A DNA stretch of 64,000 nt from Comamonadaceae bacterium (GCA_947443645.1 CANEXF010000014.1:23745-87744); one strand, 5' to 3'; numbered from the stretch's first letter, positions 43,374-53,099 are shown. Numbers and translations are program-made. The notes: generated by a model not told the origin, from the letters alone.

Positions 43374-44864
43374 TTAGCTCAGGCTGCGCACCACTTCCAG
43401 CGCCTGCTCTATGCGCTCGACCGGGTGAATCGTCAGGCCCTCAAAGGCCTTGTCATTTTTCTTGGGCGCGTTGGCTTTGGGCACGATGGCCACGGTAAAG
43501 CCCAGCTTGGCCGCTTCCTTGAGCCGCTCCTGGCCACGCGGCGCGGGACGCACTTCGCCCGCCAGCCCGACTTCACCAAAAGCAATAAAGCCTTTGGGCA
43601 GCGGCTTGCCACGCAGGCTGGAAGTGATTGCCAACATCACTGCCAGGTCAGCGGCTGGTTCGCTGATGCGTACGCCGCCCACTGCGTTGACGAACACGTC
43701 CTGGTCCATGCAGGCGACACCAGCATGGCGGTGCAGCACGGCCAGCAGCATGGCCAGCCGGTCACGGTCCAGGCCCACCGACAGGCGGCGCGGACTCGGC
43801 CCGCCGTTGTCCACCAGCGCCTGGATCTCGACCAGCATGGGCCGCGTGCCTTCCAGCGTGACCAGCACGCAGCTGCCGGGCACGGGCTCTGAGTGCTGGC
43901 TCAGAAAGATCGCGCTCGGATTGGCAACGCCCTTGAGGCCTTTTTCGGTCATGGCGAAAACGCCGATTTCGTTGACCGCGCCAAAGCGGTTCTTGATCGC
44001 CCGCACCAGGCGAAAACTCGAATGCGTGTCGCCTTCAAAATAAAGCACGGTGTCGACCATGTGCTCAAGCACGCGTGGCCCGGCCAATGCGCCCTCCTTG
44101 GTGACATGGCCGACCAGCACGATGCAGACACCACTGGATTTGGCCGCGCGCGTCAGGTGGGCCGCGCACTCGCGCACCTGCGCCACCGAGCCCGGCGCCG
44201 AGGTCAACTGGTCGGAATAGACGGTCTGGATCGAGTCGATCACGGCAATCGCGGGCTGCGTGGCTTCCAGCGTGGCCAGGATTTTTTCAAGCTGGATTTC
44301 GGCCAGCACCTTGACCTGCGAGCCGTCCAGCCCGAGCCGGCGCGAGCGCAGCGCTATCTGCGCGCCGCTTTCTTCACCGGTGACGTAGAGAGTGCCGCCC
44401 CCACGTTTGCCCACTGCGTGTGGCGCTCTGCCCCCCGAGGGGGCTGGCCTGGCTTGGGGCGGCCCGGCGCTGGCGGCCGCGTCCGCTAAAGCAGTTCGGT
44501 CAAACGCGCGCTGCAGCGAATCGAGCGCCTGCAGCAGCAAGGTGGATTTTCCTATGCCGGGGTCGCCGCCTATCAGCACCACGCCACCTTCGACAATGCC
44601 GCCGCCCAGCACGCGGTCCAGCTCCTCGTGACCGGTCGGCGTGCGCGCCATCTCGCTGGCGTCCATATCGGACAGGGCGGTGACTTCAGAGGCCTTGGCC
44701 AGCGACTGGAACTGGCTGCTGTAGCGGTTTTTGACCGCGGCGCTGCTCTCGGCGGCCGACTCGATCAGGGTATTCCAGGCGTTGCAATGCGGACATTTAC
44801 CCAGCCACTTGGGACTGGTCCCGCCGCATTCGGTGCAGGTGTAGATGGATTTTTCTTTGGCCAT
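43374..44864 (-). CDS. radA: DNA repair protein RadA with in-frame repeat-encoded insert
   Basis: RecA-like branch-migration helicase, 496 residues against about 455-460 usual. An N-terminal Cys4 zinc finger (CTECGGTSPKWLGKCPHC), Walker A GGDPGIGKS (99-107), the KNRFG motif in RAIKNRFGAVNEIG and a Lon-like C-terminal domain are intact. Residues about 129-157, between the helix after Walker A and the strand TLYVTGEE, are encoded by a family A repeat in inverted orientation (AGPPQARPAPSGG within it). E. coli RadA has a short loop there. Confidence 0.95.
   Translation of the reverse strand: MAKEKSIYTCTECGGTSPKWLGKCPHCNAWNTLIESAAESSAAVKNRYSSQFQSLAKASEVTALSDMDASEMARTPTGHEELDRVLGGGIVEGGVVLIGGDPGIGKSTLLLQALDSLQRAFDRTALADAAASAGPPQARPAPSGGRAPHAVGKRGGGTLYVTGEESGAQIALRSRRLGLDGSQVKVLAEIQLEKILATLEATQPAIAVIDSIQTVYSDQLTSAPGSVAQVRECAAHLTRAAKSSGVCIVLVGHVTKEGALAGPRVLEHMVDTVLYFEGDTHSSFRLVRAIKNRFGAVNEIGVFAMTEKGLKGVANPSAIFLSQHSEPVPGSCVLVTLEGTRPMLVEIQALVDNGGPSPRRLSVGLDRDRLAMLLAVLHRHAGVACMDQDVFVNAVGGVRISEPAADLAVMLAITSSLRGKPLPKGFIAFGEVGLAGEVRPAPRGQERLKEAAKLGFTVAIVPKANAPKKNDKAFEGLTIHPVERIEQALEVVRSLS
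44394..44480. repeat. Family A repeat in frame inside radA, antisense to the gene
   Basis: On the plus strand GCCCCCACGTTTGCCCACTG, CTGCCCCCCGAGGGGGCTGG and TTGGGGCGGCCCGGCGC follow the family A order. radA is on the minus strand, so the opposite strand of the repeat is translated here. Confidence 0.9.
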
Positions 44865-44915
44865 GCGGGCAATGGTACTGTATAAAACAACAGATACCGG
44901 GCGGACGCCGGCGAC

Positions 44916-47444
44916 TCACTTTGGCGCTTGCCCGAGCCAACGTTTGACAGCCTCGAACCAGAGCAGGCTGAGCATGGCCAGGCCCAGGCCTAGCGCCAGC
45001 CAGGGCAGCGTGGGCAGGGCAAAGGCAAACCGCAAGCTAACTTCGGGAATGCCCAGCACGCAGGCCAGCAAGACCACTGCCGCCAGCGCAATCCAGCCAA
45101 AGTGGCCGTTGAGCCTGAGGCCTTTGCCCAGGACGTGGCTGGCCCAGGAGCGATTGGCGTGAATCAGCGCCAGGTTGGACAGCACCAGCACCATGAAGGT
45201 CAGCGCGCGCGCCACATCATCGGCCTGGCCGGCCCACCGTGCCAGGGCATAAAGGGCCATCAGCATCGCCAGCAATCCGGCGCCTTGCCAGAAGCCGCGC
45301 ACCAGCACAGCAGCGTCGAACAGGCGCGCATCGGCGCGGCGCGGCGGCGCAGTCATGGCGTCGGGCTCAAGTGCCTCAGCCTCAAACACGACAGAGCAGG
45401 TCGGGTCAATGATGAGCTGCAGAAACAGGATGTGGACTGGCATCAGCAGCATGGGCCAACCCAGCAGCACCGGCATGACGGACAGCCCGACGATGGGCAC
45501 ATGCACCGCGACCACAAAAACAATGGCTTTGCGCAGATTGGCAAATACCCGGCGGCCATAACGAACAGCGGTCACTATGGATGAAAAATCATCATTGAGC
45601 AACACCAGCGCGGCCGCCTCACGCGCTACGTCTGTGCCGCGCGCGCCCATGGCCACGCCAATATCGGCGGCTTTCAGGGCCGGGGCGTCGTTCACGCCGT
45701 CGCCGGTCATGGCCACCACTTCGCCGCGCGCACGAAAGGCCTGCACCAGGCGCAGCTTTTGCTCGGGCTGGACCCGGCAAAAAATACTGGTGTCACCCAG
45801 CCGCAATCTCAGCGCCTCATCGCTCATGGCTGCCAGTTCGGCACCGGTCATGACCAGGCCGCCCGCAGGCAGCCCGACCTGGCGCGCCACCGACATCGCC
45901 GTGACGGGATGGTCACCCGTCATCATCACCACCCGAATGCCCGCAGCATGGCATTCGGCAATCGCCTGCGGCACATCGGGGCGCACCGGATCTTCCAGCG
46001 CCAGCAGGCCAAGAAACCTGAAAGCAAAATCATGTTGCTCCTGCGGCAGCAGGTCGGCAGACCAGACCGCCTGCGCCACACCGAGCACCCGCAAGCCCTC
46101 GTCGGCCATTCGGCTGACCTGCAGCGCGATTGCATCGCGGCGTTGCGCATCGAGGTGACACAAATCAATGATCGCCTCGGGCGCGCCCTTGGCCGCAATC
46201 ATCAAGGCCAGCCGGTCCGGCGACTGCCAGACCCGCGACATGGCCAGCATCTCAGTTGACAGCGGGTAGTCCTCGACCAGGCCCCAGTTGGCGTGCAGGT
46301 GCTCGGTGCCGCGCAGCAAGCGCTGGCCGGCCTCGCCTATGGCGGTCTCCATGGGATCGAAGGCGCGTCGATGGCTGGCCAGCACGGCAAACTCAAGCGT
46401 GCCATGCAAGTCCTCCTGCAATCCGAGGTGGCCATCCTGCAGGCAGTCATAGACCGCAGCCTCCGACCAAAGCCGCCTGAGCGTCATGCGGTTGGCTGTC
46501 AGCGTGCCCGTTTTATCGACACACAGCACGGTGGTGGCGCCCAGCAACTCGACCGCAGGAATGTTTCGGGCCAGCACGTTCGCGCGCGCCAGCCGCCAGG
46601 CACCCAGACCCAGAAACAGGGTCAGGATCACAGGCAACTCTTCGGGCAATACCGCCATGGCCAGCGTCAGGCCGGCCAGCAGGCCATGCAAGGCATCGCC
46701 CAGTGCCAGCCAGTAGGCGATGGCCAGGCCGACCGCCAGCGCCAGGCCAATGACGGCGACACGATTGACGATGCGGCGCGTTTCCAGCTGTATCGGCGTG
46801 CGCTGGCCACCCAGGCCCTGAAGCGACTTGCCGATGCGCCCAAGCGCGCTGCGCTCGCCGGTCGCAAGCACGCAGCCCAGCGCCGTGCCGCTTGTGACCA
46901 GCGTGCCGGAAAACACCCGCGCCGGATCACCGCCGCCGGGCTCGGCAGGCTCACTTTGGCGCATAGGTGCAGCTTGCTTGAGCACGACCGCAGACTCGCC
47001 CGTCAGCAGCGATTCATCGACCGCGAGATTCGACGACTCGACCAGGTGCAGGTCGCAGGGCACGCGGTCACCCTCGCAGAGCAGCACCATGTCACCGCAC
47101 ACCAGCTCGCGCGCCGCAATTCGGCGCGTCTGCCCGCCACGCACCACCAACGCGCGCGGGCTGGACAGATCACGCAAGGCCTGCAGCGAGCGCTCGCTGC
47201 GACGCCGCTGTACAAAGGTGATGCCCATGACGACAAAGACAAAACCCAGCAGCATGAGCGCGTCCTGCCTGTCACCCAAGCCCAGGTAGATGACCCCGCA
47301 GGCCACCAGCAACAAAAACATCGGCTCAGTGACGACATCGCGCAGCAGGCGCAACACGCCTAGCGGTCTGGAGGTCGGCAATTCGTTTGCGCCGTCCCGC
47401 GCCAGGCGCCTTGCCGCTTCGATTTCACTCAGACCATCCTGCAT
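44916..47444 (-). CDS. P-type cation-transporting ATPase (P2, Ca2+-type)
   Basis: 842 residues: N-terminal cation-ATPase domain (LSEIEAARRLARDGANELP), actuator domain with LLTGES, M4 motif AVLPEELPVILT, phosphorylation site CVDKTGTLTANRM and hinge TGDGVNDAPALKAADIG; C-terminal helices follow. The PEELP motif in M4 places it with P2-type (Ca2+/Mn2+-like) pumps and not with heavy-metal P1B pumps (no CPx). The exact ion is unknown. It is followed on the strand by radA (51 bp) and preceded by a CDF exporter. Confidence 0.9.
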   Translation of the reverse strand: MQDGLSEIEAARRLARDGANELPTSRPLGVLRLLRDVVTEPMFLLLVACGVIYLGLGDRQDALMLLGFVFVVMGITFVQRRRSERSLQALRDLSSPRALVVRGGQTRRIAARELVCGDMVLLCEGDRVPCDLHLVESSNLAVDESLLTGESAVVLKQAAPMRQSEPAEPGGGDPARVFSGTLVTSGTALGCVLATGERSALGRIGKSLQGLGGQRTPIQLETRRIVNRVAVIGLALAVGLAIAYWLALGDALHGLLAGLTLAMAVLPEELPVILTLFLGLGAWRLARANVLARNIPAVELLGATTVLCVDKTGTLTANRMTLRRLWSEAAVYDCLQDGHLGLQEDLHGTLEFAVLASHRRAFDPMETAIGEAGQRLLRGTEHLHANWGLVEDYPLSTEMLAMSRVWQSPDRLALMIAAKGAPEAIIDLCHLDAQRRDAIALQVSRMADEGLRVLGVAQAVWSADLLPQEQHDFAFRFLGLLALEDPVRPDVPQAIAECHAAGIRVVMMTGDHPVTAMSVARQVGLPAGGLVMTGAELAAMSDEALRLRLGDTSIFCRVQPEQKLRLVQAFRARGEVVAMTGDGVNDAPALKAADIGVAMGARGTDVAREAAALVLLNDDFSSIVTAVRYGRRVFANLRKAIVFVVAVHVPIVGLSVMPVLLGWPMLLMPVHILFLQLIIDPTCSVVFEAEALEPDAMTAPPRRADARLFDAAVLVRGFWQGAGLLAMLMALYALARWAGQADDVARALTFMVLVLSNLALIHANRSWASHVLGKGLRLNGHFGWIALAAVVLLACVLGIPEVSLRFAFALPTLPWLALGLGLAMLSLLWFEAVKRWLGQAPK

Positions 47445-47492
47445 GGCGTTCTTCGTTTCAGTCGGTCGGGCTAGCGGCTTGGTAGCGCAGCC

Positions 47493-48452
47493 TCAGTGCC
47501 GGGGCGACCCGCCTGGCTGGGCATGGTCCAGGTCAGGCCGGTGCCAGGGATCCACATGGGTCATCAGGTTGAGCACGCGGTGGCGCTGCAACACGCGCTG
47601 TCTGGCCAGTACCGCAATGTCATGGCCGGCCTCGACGGTGATGTCTGCATCAACTTCGATGTGCGCGTCGACCACGATCATGTCGCCCATCTTGCGCGTG
47701 CGCACGTCATGCACGTCGCTGACGCCAGGCGTTTGAAGCAAGGTCAGGCGAATCGCCTCGACCTCTTCCTCATCGACAGCGCGGTCCATCAGGTCATGCA
47801 TCGCGTCCCAGGCAAACTCCCAGCCCATTTTTGCCACCATGAAGCCGACGATGAGCGCGGCGATCGGGTCAAGAATCGGATAGCCGGCCAGGTTGCCGGC
47901 AATACCCAGCCCCACCACCAGCGAGGATGCCGCGTCCGAGCGCGCATGCCAGGCGTTGGCCACCAGCATGCTGGACTTCACGCGCTTGGCCACGGCCAGC
48001 ATGTAGCGAAACAGCAGTTCCTTGAAAATCAGCGCCGCGCCTGCCACCCATAGCGCCATCACATGCACTGTGGCGACCTTATCGGGCGCTTCGAGCTTGC
48101 CGACGGCCGACCACAGCATGCCTACGCCCACCACCAGCAAGAGCGTGCCCAGCACCAGCGAGGCCGCGGTCTCAAAGCGCTGGTGGCCGTAAGGATGGTC
48201 CTCGTCGGCGTCTTTCTGGCTGTGGTGGTTGGCAAACAGCACCACAAAGTCGGCCACCAGATCGGACAGTGAATGAACGCCGTCGGCGATCAGGCCCTGG
48301 GACTTGGACAAAACACCCACGCTGATCTGCGTGATGGTCAGCGCGACATTGACGCCGACGCTGACCCAGGTGCTGCGCGAGGCTGCAGCCGCGCGCTCGG
48401 CAGCGCTGTGCTCGGTATCTTCTGAGTCGTCGGCAAGGTCGTTGAATTTCAT
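47493..48452 (-). CDS. Cation diffusion facilitator exporter
   Basis: 319-residue CDF transporter, proton-coupled metal efflux. Metal-site motifs DGVHSLSDLVAD in TM2 and NAWHARSDAASS in TM5 (HxxxD type) indicate Zn2+/Fe2+/Mn2+-type specificity. The C-terminal cytoplasmic domain has VHDVRTRKMGDMIVVDAHIE and a His-rich tail ending GGSPRH. The start MKFNDLADDSED was chosen over a longer reading. It precedes the P-type ATPase by 48 bp, so both may form a cation-homeostasis pair. Confidence 0.92.
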   Translation of the reverse strand: MKFNDLADDSEDTEHSAAERAAAASRSTWVSVGVNVALTITQISVGVLSKSQGLIADGVHSLSDLVADFVVLFANHHSQKDADEDHPYGHQRFETAASLVLGTLLLVVGVGMLWSAVGKLEAPDKVATVHVMALWVAGAALIFKELLFRYMLAVAKRVKSSMLVANAWHARSDAASSLVVGLGIAGNLAGYPILDPIAALIVGFMVAKMGWEFAWDAMHDLMDRAVDEEEVEAIRLTLLQTPGVSDVHDVRTRKMGDMIVVDAHIEVDADITVEAGHDIAVLARQRVLQRHRVLNLMTHVDPWHRPDLDHAQPGGSPRH

Positions 48453-48635
48453 GGCGGGCTGTAGTGGAGCGAGGTCTTGACGGATTATGGCGGCCAATGA
48501 AGTCAGCCACGCAACTGCGGCCAGCGCACCGCCCAAATACAAAGTCCGGTCAAGGGAGATTGATGGAGCTGCGCGTAGCGTGAATAATCGGCAGCTGGTT
48601 AATGCCTACCTCCCAACAACTTGAACAAACACACC

Positions 48636-49622
48636 ATGCGCACAACACGCCGCCAGCTTCTTCAAACCACGGGCGCCGCGGCGCTGCTGACCAGCCTGGG
48701 TCAACGGGCCTGGGCGCAGTCCCTGGACAGCACCAAAATCATTGTCGGTTTTGCCGCCGGCGGCACTGCGGACACCGTTTCGCGCCGGGTTGCCGACAAA
48801 CTGCACCCGGGCTATGCCAAAGCCGCCGTGGTTGAAAACAAGACCGGCGCGGGCGGCCAGATCGCCGTGCAGCTCGTCAAGACCGCTGCACCAGACGGCG
48901 CGACCTTGCTGCTCACGCCCATGTCCATGCTGGGCATTTACCCGCACACTTACAAAAAACTGCCTTACGACCCGGTTGCCGATCTCACGCCGGTGTCTGG
49001 CGCCGCTGTCTTCGACTACGGCTTTGCCGTCGGCCCCATGGTGCCGGCCAGCGTCAAGAGCGTGCCCGAGTTTCTGGCCTGGTGCAAAGCCAACCCCATG
49101 CTGGCCAATTTCGGCTCACCGGCGGCAGGCTCCTCGCCGCACTTCATAGGCGCGCTGCTCGGGCGCTCCGCCAATGTGGACCTGCGCCACGTGGCTTTTC
49201 GCGGCACCCAGCCGGCCGTTTTGGACATGATTGGCGGCCAGATCGCGGCCGTGTCAGGCCCGACAGGCGACTTCGCGCAGCAGGTAGCCGCCGGCAAATG
49301 CCGCCTGCTGTCCACCAGCGGCGCCAAACGCAACAAGTTCACACCCAACACGCCCACACTGGTCGAGCAGGGCTTCAAGGACATGGCTTTCAGCGAATGG
49401 TTCGGCTTTTTCTTGCCCGCCAGGGCGCCGCAGGACGTGTTGCAGCGCCTGAACGCCGGCATACGCACAGCACTGGCCTCGCAAGACGTGATCGACGGCC
49501 TGGCGGTGCAGCAAATGGAAGTGCTGCCGACCTCACCCGCGCAGCTGGCCGCCATGCTCAAGGCCGACACCGAACTTTGGGCGCCGCTGGTCAAGGCCGT
49601 TGGGTTCACGCCGGAAGGCTAA
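48636..49622 (+). CDS. Bug/TctC-family periplasmic solute receptor
   Basis: 328-residue receptor of the tripartite tricarboxylate type, very abundant in Burkholderiales. A Tat-like signal (TTRRQLLQTTGAAALLTSLG, then QRAWA) precedes KIIVGFAAGGTADTVSRRVA, the family opening; YDPVADLTPVSGAAVF and NFGSPAAGSSPHFIG follow. The ATG at 48636 is preferred over a TTG at 48621. No TctA/TctB membrane partner is nearby, as is usual for orphan Bug proteins. Ligand unknown. Confidence 0.92.
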   Translation: MRTTRRQLLQTTGAAALLTSLGQRAWAQSLDSTKIIVGFAAGGTADTVSRRVADKLHPGYAKAAVVENKTGAGGQIAVQLVKTAAPDGATLLLTPMSMLGIYPHTYKKLPYDPVADLTPVSGAAVFDYGFAVGPMVPASVKSVPEFLAWCKANPMLANFGSPAAGSSPHFIGALLGRSANVDLRHVAFRGTQPAVLDMIGGQIAAVSGPTGDFAQQVAAGKCRLLSTSGAKRNKFTPNTPTLVEQGFKDMAFSEWFGFFLPARAPQDVLQRLNAGIRTALASQDVIDGLAVQQMEVLPTSPAQLAAMLKADTELWAPLVKAVGFTPEG

Positions 49623-49625
49623 GGT

Positions 49626-49832
49626 GTGTGGCCCCCACGTTCGTTCACTGCGTGTAACTCTCTGCCCCCAGAGGGGGCGGAACTTGCTCGGGGCGGCCCT
49701 TCGCGGCGTTCTGTGTGGCCCCCACGTTCGTTCTGGCCACCACGGTCGTTCGCTGCGCGTAACTCTCTGCCCCCCGAGGGGGCCGCTGCGCCTGCGGCCC
49801 GGCAAAGCCGGTTCCGCGGCTCCTGCTTGAAT
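49626..49832. repeat. Two tandem family A repeats after the TctC stop
   Basis: Unit 1 (49626-49713) starts TGTGGCCCCCACG, 3 bp after the TAA, and ends with the short-form arm CTCGGGGCGGCCCTTCGCGG. Unit 2 (49714-49832) has the long-form arm GCCGCTGCGCCTGCGGCCCG and CCGGTTCCGCGGC. They occupy most of the 361-bp gap 49623-49983, which holds no gene. Confidence 0.88.
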
Positions 49833-49887
49833 GGGAAACTACCCCACGCTTACTCAAGGCGGCTCACAACTGCGGGCGAAGGCTTTA

Positions 49888-49935
49888 ATTGCTATTAAAT
49901 CAGGAGCTGCTGGCGCTCGTCCCGATTGTGTCGCA
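49888..49935. repeat. Family B dispersed repeat
   Basis: ATTGCTATTAAATCAGGAGC followed by TGCTGGCGCTCGTCCCGATT, between the family A pair and the panE-like gene. Confidence 0.65.
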
Positions 49936-49983
49936 GCCCCTTTTAACTCTCAACCCGGCTCTTTTTGAGCCTGAAATGGCGTT

Positions 49984-50958
49984 ATGAAGGTTTGTATTTA
50001 CGGCGCCGGCGCCATAGGCGGCTGGCTGGGTCACAGACTGGCGCAGGCGGGATGCAGCGTCAGCGTGGTGGCGCGTGGCGCGACGCTCGCCGCGGTGCAG
50101 CAGCAGGGTCTGCGCCTGACGCAGGACGGCCAGACCAGATCGCAAAGCGTGCGGTGCAGCGACGACCCGTCAGAGCTGGGCCTGCAGGACCTGGTGGTGC
50201 TGGCCGTCAAGGCGCCCTCGCTGCCTGAGGTGGCCCGCCATATCGCTCCGCTGATAGGCCCGGACACCGTGGTGCTGACGGCCATGAACGGCGTGCCCTG
50301 GTGGTTTTTGCAGGGCTTTGGCGGCGCGCTCGCGGGCCGCAGTCTTGCATCCATAGACCCCGACGGCGCGCTGGCGCAAGCCATAGACACCCGGCGCATC
50401 GTTGGCGGTGTGGTGCATGCCAGTTGCTCGCTGGACGAGCCCGGCTTGGTGCGCCACCATTTCGGCAACAAGCTCATTGTGGGCGAGCCCTCGGGTGCGC
50501 CAACGCCGCGCGTGCGCGAACTCGCGGCCTGGTTGACGAAAGCCGGCTTCGACGCACCCGTGTCGGAGCAGATTCAAAAAGACATCTGGTTCAAGCTCTG
50601 GGGCAACATGACGATCAACCCGATCAGCGCGCTGACCGGCGCCACCACCGACCTGATTCTGGGCGACCCGCTGGTGCTGGGGTTTATCTCCAGCGTGATG
50701 CTCGAAGCCAAGGAGATAGGCGCGCGCCTCGGGCTGGTGATTGAGCAGCAACCCGAAGACCGCCACGCCGTCACACGCAAACTTGGCGCCTTCAAGACCT
50801 CCATGCTGCAAGATGTGCAAGCCGGCAAGGCCGTCGAGCTGGACGCGCTGGTCACGGCCGTCAAAGAGTTGGGCCAGCTCACCGAGGTGCCCACGCCATT
50901 TACCGACGCGCTGCTAGGGCTGGCGCGCCTGCATGCACGCGTGCGGGGGCTGTACTGA
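49984..50958 (+). CDS. panE: 2-dehydropantoate 2-reductase family protein
   Basis: 324-residue ketopantoate-reductase-fold protein. Nucleotide-binding GAGAIGGWLGHRL is at residues 7-19; VLAVKAPSLPEV and the catalytic-domain helix KLWGNMTINPISAL with the Lys and Asn are conserved. PanE proper is the likely closest function (ketopantoate to pantoate in CoA synthesis), but many paralogs in this family serve other 2-oxoacids, so the symbol is provisional. Its TGA overlaps the ATG of the DMT permease. Confidence 0.82.
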   Translation: MKVCIYGAGAIGGWLGHRLAQAGCSVSVVARGATLAAVQQQGLRLTQDGQTRSQSVRCSDDPSELGLQDLVVLAVKAPSLPEVARHIAPLIGPDTVVLTAMNGVPWWFLQGFGGALAGRSLASIDPDGALAQAIDTRRIVGGVVHASCSLDEPGLVRHHFGNKLIVGEPSGAPTPRVRELAAWLTKAGFDAPVSEQIQKDIWFKLWGNMTINPISALTGATTDLILGDPLVLGFISSVMLEAKEIGARLGLVIEQQPEDRHAVTRKLGAFKTSMLQDVQAGKAVELDALVTAVKELGQLTEVPTPFTDALLGLARLHARVRGLY

Positions 50959-51857
50959 TGGGCAAGCGCGCGCTGAGCGCAAGCGCATTTGCCACGCTGC
51001 TGCTGATTGCACTGATGATGGGCGCCAACCATGTGGCGGCCCGGATTGCATTCAACCATGGCGTGGATGTCGCCACTGCCGTGACTTCTCGTAGTCTTGT
51101 GACCGCGGCTGTCGTGGCCACACTGCTGTTGGTGCAGCGCGTCCCGCTGGCCCTGAGCGCGCGTCACAAACGCTTTTTACCCCTCATTGGCGTACTCATA
51201 GGCGCGCAAAGCCTGTGCCTGTATTCAGCGGTTGCGCGGCTACCGGTCGCGCTGGCGCTGCTGGCCTTCAACACCTATCCACTCTGGACGGCGGTCTGGG
51301 ACCGGCTGATCTACAAGCAGCGCCCAGAGCGCGCGGTAGTGCAGGCCATGCCCGTGATACTCGTCGGCCTGGCGCTGGCGCTGGATGTGTTTGGCGCGGC
51401 GTCCGGTCTGGGCGCGGCGGGCCAATGGACGCGGATTGGCGCGGGCGTCGGCTTCGCGCTGGCAGCGGCGGCCTGCTTTGGTCTGGCGCTGGTGCTGACG
51501 CAGCACGAAACCAGCGATCTCGATGGCCGCCTGCGCACGGCAAGCACCATGACGATTGCCGGCCTGATTGCACTGACCGTCGTGATGACAGGCGGCGGAT
51601 TTCACCTGCCGCTGGCGCCCGCAGGCTGGTGGGGCTTGGCGATACTGACTTTTTTGTATGGCACCGCCTTCACCATCATGTTCACTGTGCTGCCCAGGCT
51701 GGGCGTGGCCGGCAACTCGGCCATCATGAATGTGGAGCCGGTGTTCGCGCTGGTGCTCGCCTGGCTGATTCTCGGCCAGACCATTGCGCCGGTTCAGGTC
51801 GCTGGCGCACTGCTGGTCGTGGGCGCGGTGATGGTGCTGGGTTTGCGAAAACGCTGA
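50958..51857 (+). CDS. EamA/DMT-family permease
   Basis: 299-residue inner-membrane protein with about ten hydrophobic segments in two EamA repeats (MMGANHVAARIAFNHGVD in the first; SAIMNVEPVFALVLAWLILG closing the second). Drug/metabolite exporters of this type have varied substrates. It overlaps the panE-like gene by one base, so the two are coupled and may act on the same metabolite. Confidence 0.9.
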   Translation: MGKRALSASAFATLLLIALMMGANHVAARIAFNHGVDVATAVTSRSLVTAAVVATLLLVQRVPLALSARHKRFLPLIGVLIGAQSLCLYSAVARLPVALALLAFNTYPLWTAVWDRLIYKQRPERAVVQAMPVILVGLALALDVFGAASGLGAAGQWTRIGAGVGFALAAAACFGLALVLTQHETSDLDGRLRTASTMTIAGLIALTVVMTGGGFHLPLAPAGWWGLAILTFLYGTAFTIMFTVLPRLGVAGNSAIMNVEPVFALVLAWLILGQTIAPVQVAGALLVVGAVMVLGLRKR

Positions 51858-51888
51858 ACCCGCAGGCCGCCAGGCTTTCAGTTCAGAG

Positions 51889-52989
51889 TCACCAGTCGCT
51901 GGCCAGCAGCGGCACGCGAGGCGACAGCGCGCACATCAGCTCGTAAGCCACGGTTCCCGCAGCCATCGCCACCTCGTCTATGGGCAGCAGCGCACCGGAG
52001 CTGGCGCGCCCCCACAGGATCACCTCAGTGCCCATGCCGGCCTCAGGCGCCGGCGTGAGGTCTACCGTGACCATGTCCATGCTGACGCGGCCCAGCAGGC
52101 GGCAACGCACGCCGCCCACCAGCACCGGCGTGCCGGTCGTGCAATGGCGCGGGTAGCCGTCGGCATAACCACAGGCAACAACGCCTATGCGCAGCGGGCC
52201 ATCGGCCGTAAAGCTCGAGCCATAACCGACGCTGTCGCCAGCGACCAGCTGCTGCACAGCAATGATTTTTGAGGCCAGCGTCATGGTCGGCAACAAGCCC
52301 CAGTCGGCGGCGCTGTGCTCGGGGAAATCCGGCGCGCTGCCGTAAACCGCAATGCCCGGGCGTATCCAGTCGGAACGCTCGGCCAGGGCGTCGGCATGGC
52401 GCAAGGCACCGGCACTGTTGCTCAGGGTCCGCTCGCCTGGCAGGTCGTGCGTGACGGCCTCAAAAGCCTGGAGCTGCGCGGCAATGCCCTTGGCGCCATC
52501 GGCATCAGAAAAATGCGTCATCAGGGAAATCTCTTCGACCTGCGGCAGCGCGTTCAGGCGTATCCAGGCAGCGCGAAAACGCTCGGGCTTGAAGCCCAGG
52601 CGGTTCATGCCTGAATTCATTTTCAAAAACACGCGGTGCGGCAGCTGGGTCTTGTGCGCGGCCAGCATGTCTATCTGTTCATTGCAATGCACGACATGCC
52701 ACAAGCCCAGCCGCGAGCACAGCTCCAGGTCGCGCGCCTCAAAGCAGCCTTCGAGCAACAAGATGGGACCGCGCCAATCCAGCGAACGCAAGGCTTGCGC
52801 CTCGGCCAGATCCAGCAGCGCAAAGCCGTCGGCGCTGCGCAGGCCTTCAAAAGCCCGCACCAGGCCATGACCATAGGCATTGGCCTTGACGATGGCCCAG
52901 GCCCTGGCGTCAGGCGCAAAGGCGCGGGCCCGCGCAAAGTTGTGCGCCAGGGCTGCGGTGTGTATGGTGGCAAGAATTGGACGAGGCAT
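51889..52989 (-). CDS. alr: Alanine racemase
   Basis: PLP enzyme making D-alanine for peptidoglycan, 366 residues. The PLP Lys is in WAIVKANAYGHG (residue 35), the second catalytic Tyr in SVGYGSSFTAD, and HFSDADGAK and GRVSMDMVTVD are conserved. It converges with the DMT permease gene (31 bp gap) and diverges from lplT across 202 bp. Confidence 0.96.
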   Translation of the reverse strand: MPRPILATIHTAALAHNFARARAFAPDARAWAIVKANAYGHGLVRAFEGLRSADGFALLDLAEAQALRSLDWRGPILLLEGCFEARDLELCSRLGLWHVVHCNEQIDMLAAHKTQLPHRVFLKMNSGMNRLGFKPERFRAAWIRLNALPQVEEISLMTHFSDADGAKGIAAQLQAFEAVTHDLPGERTLSNSAGALRHADALAERSDWIRPGIAVYGSAPDFPEHSAADWGLLPTMTLASKIIAVQQLVAGDSVGYGSSFTADGPLRIGVVACGYADGYPRHCTTGTPVLVGGVRCRLLGRVSMDMVTVDLTPAPEAGMGTEVILWGRASSGALLPIDEVAMAAGTVAYELMCALSPRVPLLASDW

Positions 52990-53099
52990 GTGGGCAATTA
53001 TTGCCGCATCTTTGTCGTCGCCAGCGGCTGCCGGGCTGGGCTGGCCATCGGCGCTTGGCGCTTTTCAGGGGGCTTTGAAAATTCTGATAACGGTCACCA

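Noticed and set aside
46293..47363. 356-codon plus-strand open frame
   Set aside because: It is antisense to the P-type ATPase, whose motifs are all present on the other strand.
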